DNA of 64,000 bases from Sphaerisporangium sp. TRM90804 (GCF_029846175.1 NZ_JARWAC010000007.1:434001-498000), one strand, 5' to 3'. Positions 1 through 8,640 are shown, counted from the first letter of the stretch. The notes: generated by a model from the sequence alone, not told the origin. A program made the numbers and translations.

Positions 1-2
1 TA

Positions 3-446
3 GACCTGCTGTCCTTCGCGGTACGACTGCGCCGGATGACCGCCGAGTTCAACCGCATCGCCCACGAGTTCGCCGGCCACCACGGGCTGCACCCCACCGA
101 CGTCCAGGCGCTCATCAAGATCTTCGACGCGCCATCGCCGATCACCCCCAGCCGGCTGCGGGCGGAGCTGAACCTCACCTCAGGGGCCGTCACCGCGTGC
201 CTCGACAGGCTGGAGCGCGCCGGCCACATCCGCCGCGTACGCGACGTCCACGATCGGCGCGTCGTCCACCTGCACTACCTCGACGCCGCGAAGGAGCTCG
301 CCGCCACCTTCTTCCGCCCGCTCGGCCGCAGCACCGACAACGCTCTGCGCCGTTTCAGCCCGGAGGAACTGCGCACCGCCGCCGCCTTCCTCGACGCCAT
401 GAACGAGGAGCTCGAGCTGCTGCGAGCACCACCGGACTCCCCCTGA
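3..446 (+). CDS. MarR-family transcriptional regulator, 5' end cut by window edge
   Basis: A winged-helix DNA-binding regulator of the MarR type. The open frame runs back to the window edge: residues upstream of the internal ATG at 36 (LLSFAVRLRRM) read as normal helix 1 of a MarR protein, so the true start lies outside. The visible part has the DNA-binding core (HPTDVQALIKI, then a recognition helix around SGAVTACLDRLERAG) and the wing (IRRVRDVHDRRVVHLHY), where the DxR pair is typical. The C-terminal helix would complete the dimer interface. Its ligand and target are not evident; the NmrA-like oxidoreductase downstream is a possible target, but there is a gap of about 400 bases. Confidence 0.85.
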   Translation, partial: DLLSFAVRLRRMTAEFNRIAHEFAGHHGLHPTDVQALIKIFDAPSPITPSRLRAELNLTSGAVTACLDRLERAGHIRRVRDVHDRRVVHLHYLDAAKELAATFFRPLGRSTDNALRRFSPEELRTAAAFLDAMNEELELLRAPPDSP

Positions 447-501
447 GCATGGACGGAAGGCGCGGTCCGGTGGATGCTTGTCTCCCGGGCACCGTGTACG
501 G

Positions 502-699
502 ATGGACGTGGCCATGGCGAACTCGCCGAGCGACTGCCCGCTGACGCTCGACCTGCCGCATGATCCGCGGCGCACGCTGCTTGATCTCACCGGAGCGCCG
601 GCCGTTGTCAGGGCGTGCGCGTACCACACCTACACGACCATGGAAGACGCCGTGGTCATAGGTTCCCGCGTGCTTTCCGGTCAGGTCGTGGACGCATGA
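502..699 (+). CDS. small hypothetical protein
   Basis: A possible 65-residue protein that I do not recognise. It has no signal peptide or membrane segment, and its middle reads LTLDLPHDPRRTLLDLTGAP. The ATG at 502 was taken as start; a TTG at 478 and an ATG at 514 are alternatives, and no good ribosome-binding site precedes any of them. Codon use is compatible with coding, but the support is only an open frame of modest length between two real genes. Confidence 0.35.
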   Translation: MDVAMANSPSDCPLTLDLPHDPRRTLLDLTGAPAVVRACAYHTYTTMEDAVVIGSRVLSGQVVDA

Positions 700-842
700 T
701 GGCGATCACATCGCTGAGCACGTCCACGCGAGGACGCTAGCAGGAGACGATCGCGTATGAATTCCAGATGCCGAAGCATTGGTCATCCGGGCCCGGCCCC
801 CTAGCGTTGTCGATCAGACAACTCCGCGATGGGAGGCCTTGG

Positions 843-1679
843 ATGCCGGGACGGATTCTGGTCACCGGGGCGACCGGCACGGTCGGCCGCCAGGTGACGG
901 AGCTGCTGCTGGAGGCCGGGGCCGAGGTTCGCGCGTTCACACGAGGGCAGGCCGATCTTCCGCCCGCTGTGGAGTGCGCGCGCGGCGATCTGTCGGCGCC
1001 CGGCTCGCTGGACGCCGCTGTCGAGGGCGTCGAGGCCGTGTTCCTGGTCTGGCCGTTCGCCACGGTGGAGGGGCTCGGGGCGGTGCTGGCGACGGCGGCC
1101 GAGCACGCCCGCCGGGTGGTCTACCTGTCGTCGGCGGCGGTGCGTGAGCACGAACGCCAGGCCGAGCGGCTGATCGAACGGTCGGGGCTGGAGTGGACGG
1201 TCCTGCGCCCGCACGCGTTCGCGGCCAACGCCCTGCGCTGGGCCGGGCCGATCCGTGCCGAGGGCGCGGTGCGTGAGCCGTACGGCCAGGCCGCCATGTC
1301 GCCGGTGCACGAGCGGGACATCGCGGCGGTCGCCGTGCGCGCGCTGACCGAGGCCGGGCACGCCGGCGCCGTCTACGAGCTGACCGGGCCGCAGTCGCTG
1401 ACCCAGGCCGAGCAGGTGGGCGTCATCGGCGAGGTGATCGGCCGCCCGGTGCGCTGGGAGGAGACCTCCCCGCAGGACGCCCGGCGGCGGATGCTGGCCC
1501 GGGGCTGGCCGGCGCAGGCCGTGGACGGCATCCTGCGCGCCCAGGCCGGGATGACCATCGGCCCGGCGCCGGTCACCGCCGCCGTCGAGGAGGTCACCGG
1601 GGACGCGGCGCGGACGTTCCGCTCGTGGGTGGCCGAGAACGCCCACGCCTTCCGCGCCGTCGCGCGCGTCCCCTCCTAG
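843..1679 (+). CDS. NmrA-like NAD(P)-binding oxidoreductase or sensor
   Basis: Atypical short-chain dehydrogenase of the NmrA/quinone-oxidoreductase type, 278 residues, cytosolic. The N-terminus has the Rossmann signature GATGTVGRQV for NAD(P), followed by a YLSSAAV strand. The catalytic YxxxK of classical SDRs is not obvious, as is usual in this subgroup. ATG 843 was chosen because GGGAGG lies about 8 bases upstream; an earlier in-frame start at 768 has no such site. The stop codon overlaps that of the convergent Nudix gene within the bases CTAG. A second protein of the same family is encoded at 23244-24071. The substrate is unknown. Confidence 0.8.
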   Translation: MPGRILVTGATGTVGRQVTELLLEAGAEVRAFTRGQADLPPAVECARGDLSAPGSLDAAVEGVEAVFLVWPFATVEGLGAVLATAAEHARRVVYLSSAAVREHERQAERLIERSGLEWTVLRPHAFAANALRWAGPIRAEGAVREPYGQAAMSPVHERDIAAVAVRALTEAGHAGAVYELTGPQSLTQAEQVGVIGEVIGRPVRWEETSPQDARRRMLARGWPAQAVDGILRAQAGMTIGPAPVTAAVEEVTGDAARTFRSWVAENAHAFRAVARVPS

Positions 1680-2335
1680 AGGCCGGGGACTTCGCCGTCC
1701 AGCTCGCCGGGCGCGCCGGCGCGACCGTGATCGCCACCGCGGTTAGCCGCGGCGCCGCCGTGGACCGCGTTCTTGGCGTGGGCCGCGTCCTCGGCGTGCG
1801 GTCGCTGGAGCAGCAGCAGCATGTGGGCGGCGACGGTGGAGGAGTCGGTGATCGACCCGTCGAGGATCATCCGCTCGAACTCCGCGCGGTCCACCCAGCG
1901 CTGGCGCATGTCCTGCTCGGTGTGCTCGCGGTCGGTCTTCCCCTTCGTCAGGCCGGTGGCCAGGTACACGTGCAGCCGTTGGTCGGTGATGCCGTGGGCG
2001 TTGTCCATGGTGCCCAGGAAGCTCAGCCGTTCCGCGCGGAGCCCGGTCTCCTCCGCCAGTTCACGCCGGGCCTCGTCCTCGTGGGTGGCGGCCTCCGCCG
2101 TGCCCTGGGGGAAGCTCCAGGTGCGGCGGCCGATCGGATACCGGTACTCCTCCACGATGTGGTAGCCGTCGTCCTCCTTCGGGACGACCACCACGAAGTC
2201 AGGTTTGACCACGTACCCGTACAGGCCGGGCGAGCCGTCGGGACGCTCGATGCGGTCCTCCCGCACCGTCATCCACGCGTTGCTGTAGACGACCTGGGAG
2301 GAGATCTGCCGGATCACGGGCTGCGCGTCGGTCAT
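1676..2335 (-). CDS. Nudix hydrolase, ADP-ribose pyrophosphatase-like
   Basis: Hydrolase of nucleoside diphosphates linked to another group, 219 residues. The Nudix helix core RRELAEETGL carries the metal-binding Glu residues. The preceding part (PQGTAEAATHEDEA) departs from the strict G-x5-E-x7-REUxEExGU spacing by one residue. The fold around it (YGYVVKPDFVVVVPKEDDGYHIVEEYRYPIG, in short blocks) is like ADP-ribose and sugar-nucleotide pyrophosphatases. The last 45 residues, after LLLLQRP, are Ala/His/Gly-rich and probably disordered. Start ATG 2335 opens a standard N-terminus. The exact substrate cannot be read from the sequence. Confidence 0.82.
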   Translation of the reverse strand: MTDAQPVIRQISSQVVYSNAWMTVREDRIERPDGSPGLYGYVVKPDFVVVVPKEDDGYHIVEEYRYPIGRRTWSFPQGTAEAATHEDEARRELAEETGLRAERLSFLGTMDNAHGITDQRLHVYLATGLTKGKTDREHTEQDMRQRWVDRAEFERMILDGSITDSSTVAAHMLLLLQRPHAEDAAHAKNAVHGGAAANRGGDHGRAGAPGELDGEVPGL

Positions 2336-2441
2336 GATGCCGCATGGTAGTCATGTCGCACCGTTTGTTCAGAATGAGGTGGAACGCGGTGTCTCCTCGC
2401 GAGACCCGCCGCGTTGCGGCGCGGCCCTGGCCCTGAGGGGA

Positions 2442-2468
2442 GCCGGCCGGGAAAACGACCGGCCCGGC
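2442..2468 (-). terminator. hairpin after the response-regulator gene
   Basis: GGCCGG at 2445 pairs with CCGGCC at 2459 around an 8-base A-rich loop, extended by further G-C pairs with a bulge. It lies just downstream of the LuxR-type regulator that ends the operon on the minus strand. There is no long T tract, so termination strength is uncertain. Confidence 0.4.
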
Positions 2469-2498
2469 GCCGGAGCGCGCACGGCCGCCGTGCCGTGG

Positions 2499-3137
2499 TC
2501 AGGGGCCGGAGGCCCGCTTGAGCAGGCCGGTCTCGTACGCGACCGCGACCGCGGACGCCCGGTCGTTCACCTCCAGCTTGGCGAAGACGTGCAGCAGGTG
2601 CGTCTTCACCGTCGCCTCGGTGATGAACAGTTTCGCGGCGACCTCGCGGTTGGTGGCGCCGCGGGCGATGAGCCCGAGGATCTCCAGCTCCCGGGGGCTC
2701 GGCGTCCGCCGCTCCGGCGCGCGCGCCCTGTTCGTCATGACCTCGGCCACGGACGGGGACAGCACGGTCTCGCCGCGGGCCGCCGCCTGGACGGCACGAC
2801 GCAGGTCGGCGCGCGGGGTGTCCTTGAGCAGGTATCCGGTGGCGCCCTGCTCGATCGCGGGCAGCACGTCGGCGTCGTCGTCGAAGGTGGTGAGGACCAG
2901 CACGTTGACGCCGGGCGTCTGTTCGCGAAGCCGGCGGATGACCTCCGACCCGCTCATCTTCGGCATCCGCAGGTCCATGAGCACGACGTCGGGTCTGGTG
3001 CGCAGGGCCACGGCGAGCGCTTCCGGCCCGTCCGCCGCCTCGCCGACGACCTCGAAGGAGTCGTCGTCGGTGAAGATCCCGCGCAGGCCGTCGCGGACGA
3101 CCGGATGGTCGTCCACGATGATCATTCGAATGGGCAT
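2499..3137 (-). CDS. NarL/LuxR-family response regulator
   Basis: DNA-binding response regulator, 212 residues. Receiver domain about 1-120: acidic pocket IIVDDHP, phospho-acceptor Asp in VVLMDLRMPKMSG, switch Thr in VLVLTTFDDD and Lys in YLLKDTP. The C-terminal LuxR helix-turn-helix (about 145-205) reads TPSPRELEILGLIARG then ATVKTHLLHVFAKL. It starts 4 bases after the stop of the histidine-kinase gene, so the two form a cognate pair. It is the last gene of a four-gene unit with an ABC exporter, and likely controls that operon or related envelope genes. Confidence 0.93.
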   Translation of the reverse strand: MPIRMIIVDDHPVVRDGLRGIFTDDDSFEVVGEAADGPEALAVALRTRPDVVLMDLRMPKMSGSEVIRRLREQTPGVNVLVLTTFDDDADVLPAIEQGATGYLLKDTPRADLRRAVQAAARGETVLSPSVAEVMTNRARAPERRTPSPRELEILGLIARGATNREVAAKLFITEATVKTHLLHVFAKLEVNDRASAVAVAYETGLLKRASGP

Positions 3138-3141
3138 GTGC

Positions 3142-4386
3142 TCACAACGCGTCTCTGGAGGGGGCGGGTGATTCCCGGACGGAGGCGGCCGGGATGGCCG
3201 GGACGGTGGCGGAGATCCCCGTTCCCTGGCCGGGCGTCGTCTCGATCGCGAAGTCCCCGGCCAGCCGGGTGACGCGCTGGCGCATCGCGATGAGCCCGAA
3301 GCCGCCGCCGGTCGAGGAGCTCGCCGCGCCGGGCGTGAAGCCCGAGCCGTCGTCCCGTACGTCCAGCGCCACGACGTCCTCCATGTACGACAGGGTGATC
3401 CCGGCCCTGGTGGCCCCGGCGTGCTCGCCGACGTTGGCCAGCGCCTCCTGCGCCACCCGCAGCAAGGTGATCTCCACCTCCGTGTGCAGGGGCCGGGGGT
3501 CGCCGGTGACGGACACCGCGGCGGGTACGCCGGTGTTCCGCGACCACTTCTCGGCGATGTCCCGCAGGGCGGTGGCGAGCTGGGCCTCGTCCAGCGGCGC
3601 GGGACGCAACGCCTGGACCGACCGCCGGGCCTCGTTCAGGCTCTCCCTGGCCAGGGTGCGTACCGTGTCCAGGCGCGACCGGGCCGCGGGCGCGTCGCCG
3701 ATCGTGTCCTCGGCGGCTTCGAGTTGGGTGAGGATGCCGGTCAGGCCCTGCGCGATGGTGTCGTGGATCTCCCGCGCCATCCGCTGCCGTTCCCCCAGCA
3801 CACCGGCCTCGCGAGCCTGGGTCAGCAGCCGGGCCTGCAGCTGCGCGTTCTCCTGCGCGAGCTCCGCCAGCTTGGCGCCGGTCTCCCGCAGCTGCGCGAT
3901 CATCACCCTGCGGTTCTCGTTCTGGTCGCGCATGGTCTGGGTGACCAGGCCCATCGCCGAGGCGACCAGCAACGCGACCAGGAAGGAGTAGAGCATCTCG
4001 CCCGGGGTCCGCCCCGCCTCGGGGCGGGCGCCGATGATCACGCCGGCCGTCGCGGCCACCCCCGCGTACGCCCACCATCCGGAGATCAGCGTGAACGACT
4101 GGACGAACATCACCAGCGCCGTCACCGTGAACAGCGTGTCGATTCTGATCAGGGCCCCGATGAGGGCGAGCATCACGGCGAGGTAGACGACCACCCCCAC
4201 CGGGCGCCTGGTCCACCCGGGGTGCGAGGTGACCATGAACCAGTGCCAGGCTCCGGCGAGCAGCGCCAGGGCGAGCACTTCCGGCCTCCAGTCGCGCACC
4301 AGGGCGAAGAGCGTGGGAAGCAGGACGAACAGGTACGGCATGACCGGCCAGGCGCGGTCCCAGCGGGTGACGTCGGGGCCGGTCAC
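3142..4386 (-). CDS. sensor histidine kinase, NarX/DesK type
   Basis: Membrane histidine kinase, 414 residues. The N-terminal ~140 residues hold about five hydrophobic helices and no large extracellular domain, followed by a coiled-coil linker (QLRETGAKLAELAQENAQLQ). The HisKA_3 phosphorylation site is in AREIHDTIAQGLTG, and the HATPase region has LDVRDDGSGF and GGFGLIAMRQR. Start GTG 4386 is inferred from its GTGA overlap with the stop of the upstream permease gene (a second GTG sits 3 bases earlier). With no sensory domain, it probably senses through its membrane part or through the ABC transporter, as in intramembrane-sensing kinases. Partner: the LuxR-type regulator just downstream. Confidence 0.9.
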   Translation of the reverse strand: MTGPDVTRWDRAWPVMPYLFVLLPTLFALVRDWRPEVLALALLAGAWHWFMVTSHPGWTRRPVGVVVYLAVMLALIGALIRIDTLFTVTALVMFVQSFTLISGWWAYAGVAATAGVIIGARPEAGRTPGEMLYSFLVALLVASAMGLVTQTMRDQNENRRVMIAQLRETGAKLAELAQENAQLQARLLTQAREAGVLGERQRMAREIHDTIAQGLTGILTQLEAAEDTIGDAPAARSRLDTVRTLARESLNEARRSVQALRPAPLDEAQLATALRDIAEKWSRNTGVPAAVSVTGDPRPLHTEVEITLLRVAQEALANVGEHAGATRAGITLSYMEDVVALDVRDDGSGFTPGAASSSTGGGFGLIAMRQRVTRLAGDFAIETTPGQGTGISATVPAIPAASVRESPAPSRDAL

Positions 4387-5105
4387 CACCGGAACGCCTT
4401 GACGGCGACGCCGCCGGCGATGACGGATATCGCGACCATGACGCCCAGGGTAAGCGGGGAGGTCGCGTCGCCGGCCCAGCCGTCGCGGATCGCCTGGACC
4501 GCGGGGGCCATCGGGGTCAGGTCGCCGATGGCCCGCATCGACCCTGACATGGTCTCCCGGGGGATCATGGCGCCCGACAGGAAGACCATCGGGAAGAAGA
4601 GGCTCAGCCCGATCACGGTCGCGCCGCGGCCGCTGGGGACGAGCGCGCCGAGCAGCAGGCCGATGGAGCTGAGGCTCAGCGCGCCGAGAACCCATGCCAG
4701 GACGACGCCGCCCGGGTTCGCGGGCGCCGCCAGCCCGAAGAAGGCCAGGCCGATGACGATCAACAGCGCCGTCCCGAGTACGGCCAGCAGCATGTGGGCG
4801 ATCCACTGGGAGCCGAAGAGCATGGTGGACGAGGCGGGGGTGGCGCGCAGCCGCTTCAGCACCCGGCGCTCCCGGTACTGGGCCAGCGTCGCCGGGAGCA
4901 CGACCAGCCCGGCCAGGCCGATGACGAAGACGCTCAGCATCGGCACCGTGGCGTCGATGGCCGGCAGCCCGCCCGGCAGCGGTCTGCCGCTGCGCATCTT
5001 GACCGCCAGCATGAGGGCCGGGAAGGCCAGGGCGAAGAACGCCGACATCGGGTCCCGCATGATCAGCTTGAGCTCGACCGCGGTGACCTGCCTGAGGCCT
5101 CTCAT
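4383..5105 (-). CDS. ABC-2 type transporter permease
   Basis: Six-helix integral membrane permease of an ABC exporter, 240 residues. The N-terminal TAVELKLIMRDPMSAFFAL is typical of ABC-2 permeases, as is the cytoplasmic loop YRERRVLKRLRATPAS. Late helices carry FFPMVFLSGAMIP, a family hallmark. Its ATG overlaps the TGA of the ATPase gene (ATGA), and its own TGA overlaps the GTG of the kinase gene, so all are translationally coupled. One permease with one ATPase suggests a homodimeric exporter for drugs, lipids or peptides; the cargo is not determinable here. Confidence 0.92.
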   Translation of the reverse strand: MRGLRQVTAVELKLIMRDPMSAFFALAFPALMLAVKMRSGRPLPGGLPAIDATVPMLSVFVIGLAGLVVLPATLAQYRERRVLKRLRATPASSTMLFGSQWIAHMLLAVLGTALLIVIGLAFFGLAAPANPGGVVLAWVLGALSLSSIGLLLGALVPSGRGATVIGLSLFFPMVFLSGAMIPRETMSGSMRAIGDLTPMAPAVQAIRDGWAGDATSPLTLGVMVAISVIAGGVAVKAFRW

Positions 5106-5818
5106 GCCATTTCCTTTCCGGTCAGTGCGAAGTAGGCGTTCTCCAGCGAGTCCGACCGTCCCTCGATGATCAGCCGGCTCGGAGTGCCCTCGGCGGCGAC
5201 GCGCCCCTCGTCGATGATCGCGATGCGGTCGCACAGTGCTTCGGCCTCGTCCATGAAGTGGGTGACCAGCACGACGGTGACGCCGCGCTCGCGCATCGCG
5301 CGGATCAGCCCCCAGGTCGTGCGGCGGGCGGAGGGGTCCAGGCCGGTGGTCAGCTCGTCGAGGAAGACGACCTCCGGATCGCCCACGAGGGCGAGCGCGA
5401 TGAACAGCCGCTGCTTCCAGCCGCCCGACAGGCTGGCGAAGCCGGCGCGCCTCCTGTCCGCCAGGCCCCACTCGTCCATGAGCTCCCGCCAGTCGGCGGG
5501 CTTGTCGTAGAAGGAGGCGTACATCCGGAGCGCCTCCTCCACCTTGATCGCGTCGGGCAGGGCCGCCTCCTGCAGTTGGACGCCGACGCGCTGCAGCAGC
5601 GCGCGCCGATCGCTCCGCGGGTCCAGCCCCAGCACCCGCAGGGTGCCGCCATCCGGCCGCCGCAGCCCCGTCGCGCACTCCACGACCGTGGTCTTGCCCG
5701 CCCCGTTGGGCCCGGCGATGCCGAAGATCTCCCCCTTCTCCACCTTCAGGGAGACGCCTCGCACCGCCTCGTGTGTCTTGTAGCTCTTACGCAGCCCGTC
5801 GATCTCGATCACCGTCAT
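5102..5818 (-). CDS. ABC transporter ATP-binding protein
   Basis: ATPase of the exporter encoded with the permease, 238 residues. Walker A GPNGAGKTT, Q-loop GVQLQEAALP, signature SLSGGWKQRL (LSGGxxQ form), Walker B EVVFLDELTTGLD (catalytic Glu present) and switch His in VLVTHFMDEAE are all intact. Start ATG 5818 (MTVIEIDGL) gives the normal family N-terminus; there is little ribosome-binding sequence before it, and an in-frame ATG 33 bases upstream is an alternative. First gene of the ATPase-permease-kinase-regulator operon. Confidence 0.93.
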   Translation of the reverse strand: MTVIEIDGLRKSYKTHEAVRGVSLKVEKGEIFGIAGPNGAGKTTVVECATGLRRPDGGTLRVLGLDPRSDRRALLQRVGVQLQEAALPDAIKVEEALRMYASFYDKPADWRELMDEWGLADRRRAGFASLSGGWKQRLFIALALVGDPEVVFLDELTTGLDPSARRTTWGLIRAMRERGVTVVLVTHFMDEAEALCDRIAIIDEGRVAAEGTPSRLIIEGRSDSLENAYFALTGKEMA

Positions 5819-5916
5819 GCTTCGAGAATCCCGTGCGGGCGCCCCCGGCATAATCCACCGAACGGTTGATGGGCCGGCGGCTCCTCCCCTCTGACGACCG
5901 GGCGGCGAGCGGCCGG

Positions 5917-6393
5917 TCAGCGTCTGCGGGTGAGTGTGAGGCCGGGGTGGTCGTCGAAGCCGAGCGCCCGGTAGAGGCTCTGGCCGTCGGGGCTGGAGTG
6001 CAGGTCGACCCGCGTGAGGCCGCGGTCGTCGAACCAGCGGAGCAGGTCCTCCATGATGGCTCGCGCGTGGCCGCGCCTGCGGTACGCCGGATCGGTGACG
6101 ATCCCGTAGACATGGCCGATCGAGCCGCCGAGGTTGTACGGCGTGGGCAGCCGCCGCTCGACGACGGCCATGCCGCACGAGGCCAGCCCCGCCTCGCCGT
6201 CGATCACGACGATCCGCATCGAGTCGTCGGCGAGCAGTTCGGTCAGCGCGTCGGCGCAGCGCTCCCTCCAGTCGGACGCGGCGGGAGGCAGCCCCCATTC
6301 GGCGGCGAGGTCGCGGAAGAGCAGGCCCCTGAGCCGTACGAGCTCCGCGATGTCGGGGGAAGCCGCTGAGCGCACGTCGACCATGGTTCGCAT
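5917..6393 (-). CDS. GNAT-family N-acetyltransferase
   Basis: Acetyl-CoA-dependent acetyltransferase, 158 residues, single domain. The acetyl-CoA motif A is VYGIVTDPAYRRRGHARAIM, with the R/Q-x-x-G-x-A loop as RRRGHA. The last strand carries LYRALGF, the usual motif B. Start ATG 6393; ATG 6384 (MVDVR) is equally possible. It stands 98 bases upstream of the ABC operon on the same strand and could share its transcript, but nothing shows a shared role. Acceptor unknown. Confidence 0.85.
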   Translation of the reverse strand: MRTMVDVRSAASPDIAELVRLRGLLFRDLAAEWGLPPAASDWRERCADALTELLADDSMRIVVIDGEAGLASCGMAVVERRLPTPYNLGGSIGHVYGIVTDPAYRRRGHARAIMEDLLRWFDDRGLTRVDLHSSPDGQSLYRALGFDDHPGLTLTRRR

Positions 6394-6485
6394 CCTAGGA
6401 GCGCCCGCGGCCTCACCGGCGGCCTGATCGGGGCGTGGGACGGAGGGAACCCCCGGGTCCGCCCTGGAACGTCGCCGGGTTTGGG

Positions 6486-6491
6486 TAGCGT
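6486..6491 (+). promoter_or_regulatory. -10 element of a leaderless promoter (TAGCGT)
   Basis: TAGCGT fits the actinobacterial TANNNT -10 consensus and ends 6 bases before the ATG at 6498, which would place the transcription start at the start codon. The intervening CGGGGG could alternatively act as a very close ribosome-binding site. Confidence 0.5.
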
Positions 6492-6497
6492 CGGGGG

Positions 6498-7349
6498 ATG
6501 CGGCTTCATGTGGGATGCGCGATGTGGGCGCACGCGCCGTGGCAGCGTCGGTTCCTGCCGCATCCGCTCGCTCCGGGGGAACGCCTGCGGGCCTATGCGA
6601 GCTGGTGCAACGCGGTGGAGGGGAACACGACGTTCTACGCGACCCCCGCGGGGAGCACGGTGGAGTCGTGGGCGCGGCAGACCCCGCCCGGCTTTCGCTT
6701 CCTCGCCAAGCTCCCCAGGTCGGTCACGCACGAGCGCCGTCTCACCGGGGCCGAAGAGGAGCTCCGGGTGTTCCTGGAGACGGTCGAGCCGCTCGGGCCC
6801 AGGGCCGAGGTCTTGTGGGTGCAGCTGCCGCCGTCGTTCGGGCCGGCCGACCTCGGCGTCCTGGCGGGCTTCCTCCGCGGCCTTCCCCGCTCGCACCGGT
6901 ACGCCGTGGAGGTCCGGCACCGCGCGTTCTTCGAGGACACGCGCTCCGCGCGGCTGCTCGAAGGGGTTCTCGCCGGCGCCGGAGCCGAGTGGGTGCCGTT
7001 CGACACCACCGTCTTCTTCGAGAGCCCCCCGGCCACCGACGCCGAGCGAGACGCCTGGACGAGGAAGCCGCGCCTGCCGCGCCGGGCGTCGGCACTCACC
7101 GACCGTCCGATCGTCCGCTACCTCGGCCGCGACGACGCCGAGCGCACCATCGAGGGCTGGCGGCCGTGGGTCGGCACGGTGACCGGATGGCTGCGTGAGG
7201 GCCGCTCGCCCACGGTGTTCGTCCACACCCCCGACGACGCCGACGCGCTGATGCTGGCCCGCCGTTTCCACGACGACGTGCGCGCCGGGCTGCCCGAGCT
7301 GGAGCCGCTCCCCGACCCCATGCCCGCCGAGCCGCTGACCCTCTTCTGA
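6498..7349 (+). CDS. DUF72 (YecE-like) family protein
   Basis: Conserved TIM-barrel-like DUF72 protein of 283 residues with no established enzyme activity. Family hallmarks are the N-terminal HVGCAMWAHAPW, the WCNAVEGNTTFYATPA block (EgNtTFY is diagnostic), FRFLAKLPRSVTH, and YAVEVRHRAFF in the middle. The length matches the family. Convergent with the ECF sigma gene, with a hairpin in between. Confidence 0.88.
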   Translation: MRLHVGCAMWAHAPWQRRFLPHPLAPGERLRAYASWCNAVEGNTTFYATPAGSTVESWARQTPPGFRFLAKLPRSVTHERRLTGAEEELRVFLETVEPLGPRAEVLWVQLPPSFGPADLGVLAGFLRGLPRSHRYAVEVRHRAFFEDTRSARLLEGVLAGAGAEWVPFDTTVFFESPPATDAERDAWTRKPRLPRRASALTDRPIVRYLGRDDAERTIEGWRPWVGTVTGWLREGRSPTVFVHTPDDADALMLARRFHDDVRAGLPELEPLPDPMPAEPLTLF

Positions 7350-7372
7350 CCACCGCGCCGGCCTCGCCGATC

Positions 7373-7419
7373 GCCGGGTCCGGCGCCCGCCGTCCCGGTG
7401 ACGGGCGGCTGGACCCGGC
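7373..7419. terminator. inverted repeat between convergent genes
   Basis: GCCGGGTCC (7373-7381) pairs with GGACCCGGC (7411-7419); the enclosed segment is itself GC-rich and partly self-complementary. Its position between two convergent genes suggests a bidirectional terminator. No T tract is present. Confidence 0.45.
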
Positions 7420-7453
7420 GGCCGCCCGGGCCCGCGCTCCCGGGCTCCCGGGC

Positions 7454-8506
7454 TCAGGGAAGTGAGACGGGGAGGCCGAAGGGCGGGAAGTGGCCGGGGC
7501 CGATGAACGAGGTGATCTCGGCGATGCGGTCGTCGCGAAGGGTCAGGACGTTGACGGACCAGGCGAGGTGGGCGCCGGCGGCGTCGTCCCGCAGGTAGAG
7601 GGCCACCGCCGGCTGGCCGTTGGCGGTGACCGGGAGGTGGCGCCAGTAGCCGCAGCTGGCCAGCGGCACGCGCACGGCGAAGTCGGTGACGGCGGCCAGC
7701 CCCCGGTACCACTGGTGCAGCGGCGGCATCGACCAGGTGACGTCCTCGGTGAGCAGCGCGACGAGGGTGTCGGCGTCGCCCCGTTCGAGCGCGGCGGAGT
7801 AGCGGGCGACCACCTCGCGCAGGCGGGCGTCGCCGATCTCTCGCAGCGTCCGCTGCTGGGACGGGGAGGGGACCTTCTCGGCCACGATCGCGCGGGCCCG
7901 TTGCAGGGCGCTGTTCACCGAGGCGGCCGAGGTGTCCATCATCGTGGCGATCTCGGCGGCCGAGAAGCCGAGGACCTCGAAGAGCAGCAGCGCCGCCCGC
8001 TGGTTGCCCGGCAGGTGCTGCAGGGCGGCGACGAAGGCCAGCTCGACGGCTTCGCGCTGCTCGTAGCGCGTGTGCGGGGCGGCGGGGCCGTCGGGCAGGC
8101 CCGTGTCCGGGTAGGGCCCCAGCCAGGCGACGTCGGCCCGCGAGGCGGTGCCGAACACGGCGCGGTCGCTGGACGGGCCGAGGTCGACGGGCAGGGCCCG
8201 CCTGCCGCGGGCTTCGACGATGTCCAGGCAGGTGCGGGTCGCGACGGTGTAGAGCCACGAGCGCAGCGAGCCGCGACCCTGGAAGCGCGCGAGCCCGCGC
8301 CACGCCCGCAGCAGGGCGTCCTGCAGGGCGTCGTCGGCGTCGTGGGTCGAGCCGAGCATGCGGTAGCAGTGCGCGTGCAGCTCGCGGCGGAGCGGTGCGA
8401 CGAGGCGGGTGAACGCGGCGTCGTCGCCCGCGCGGGCGAGGGCGACGTCGGCGTGCTCGGCGTACGCCTCCGTCGTGCCCGCCGTCCCCCGGGAAGTTCG
8501 CCTCAC
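7454..8506 (-). CDS. ECF sigma factor with C-terminal SnoaL-like domain (SigG/TIGR02960-like)
   Basis: Extracytoplasmic-function sigma factor, about 350 residues. Sigma region 2 holds ELHAHCYRMLGSTHDADDAL and SLRSWLYTVATRTCLD; region 4 holds LPGNQRAALLLFEVLGFSA and IATMMDTSAASVNSALQRA. After region 4 comes a ~130-residue SnoaL/NTF2-like domain (VARYSAALERGDADTLVALL to the end), which in this sigma group is thought to modulate activity in place of a separate anti-sigma factor. No anti-sigma gene is adjacent. GTG 8506 is the chosen start from alignment of the N-terminus; it lacks a clear ribosome-binding site. Confidence 0.9.
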   Translation of the reverse strand: MRRTSRGTAGTTEAYAEHADVALARAGDDAAFTRLVAPLRRELHAHCYRMLGSTHDADDALQDALLRAWRGLARFQGRGSLRSWLYTVATRTCLDIVEARGRRALPVDLGPSSDRAVFGTASRADVAWLGPYPDTGLPDGPAAPHTRYEQREAVELAFVAALQHLPGNQRAALLLFEVLGFSAAEIATMMDTSAASVNSALQRARAIVAEKVPSPSQQRTLREIGDARLREVVARYSAALERGDADTLVALLTEDVTWSMPPLHQWYRGLAAVTDFAVRVPLASCGYWRHLPVTANGQPAVALYLRDDAAGAHLAWSVNVLTLRDDRIAEITSFIGPGHFPPFGLPVSLP

Positions 8507-8630
8507 GAGCGATGAGTATGCCTCATGCCCGCGGTCTCCTCTCCGCCTCGACCTGTCGAGGGCGCAGGTCGAGGCGGTCGCCGTCCGGCGCCCGGCACGG
8601 CATCGCGATTTCCGGCTTGTCGCCACATTT

Positions 8631-8640
8631 CACTGCAGTG
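8631..8640. promoter_or_regulatory. 10-bp perfect palindrome upstream of the WxL-like gene
   Basis: CACTGCAGTG is a perfect inverted repeat in the 350-base gap between the divergent sigma-factor and WxL-like genes. Its length and position suit a dimeric regulator, but a single short palindrome in 350 bases may be chance. The gap (8507-8859) is less GC-rich than its surroundings and contains no long gene. Confidence 0.3.
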
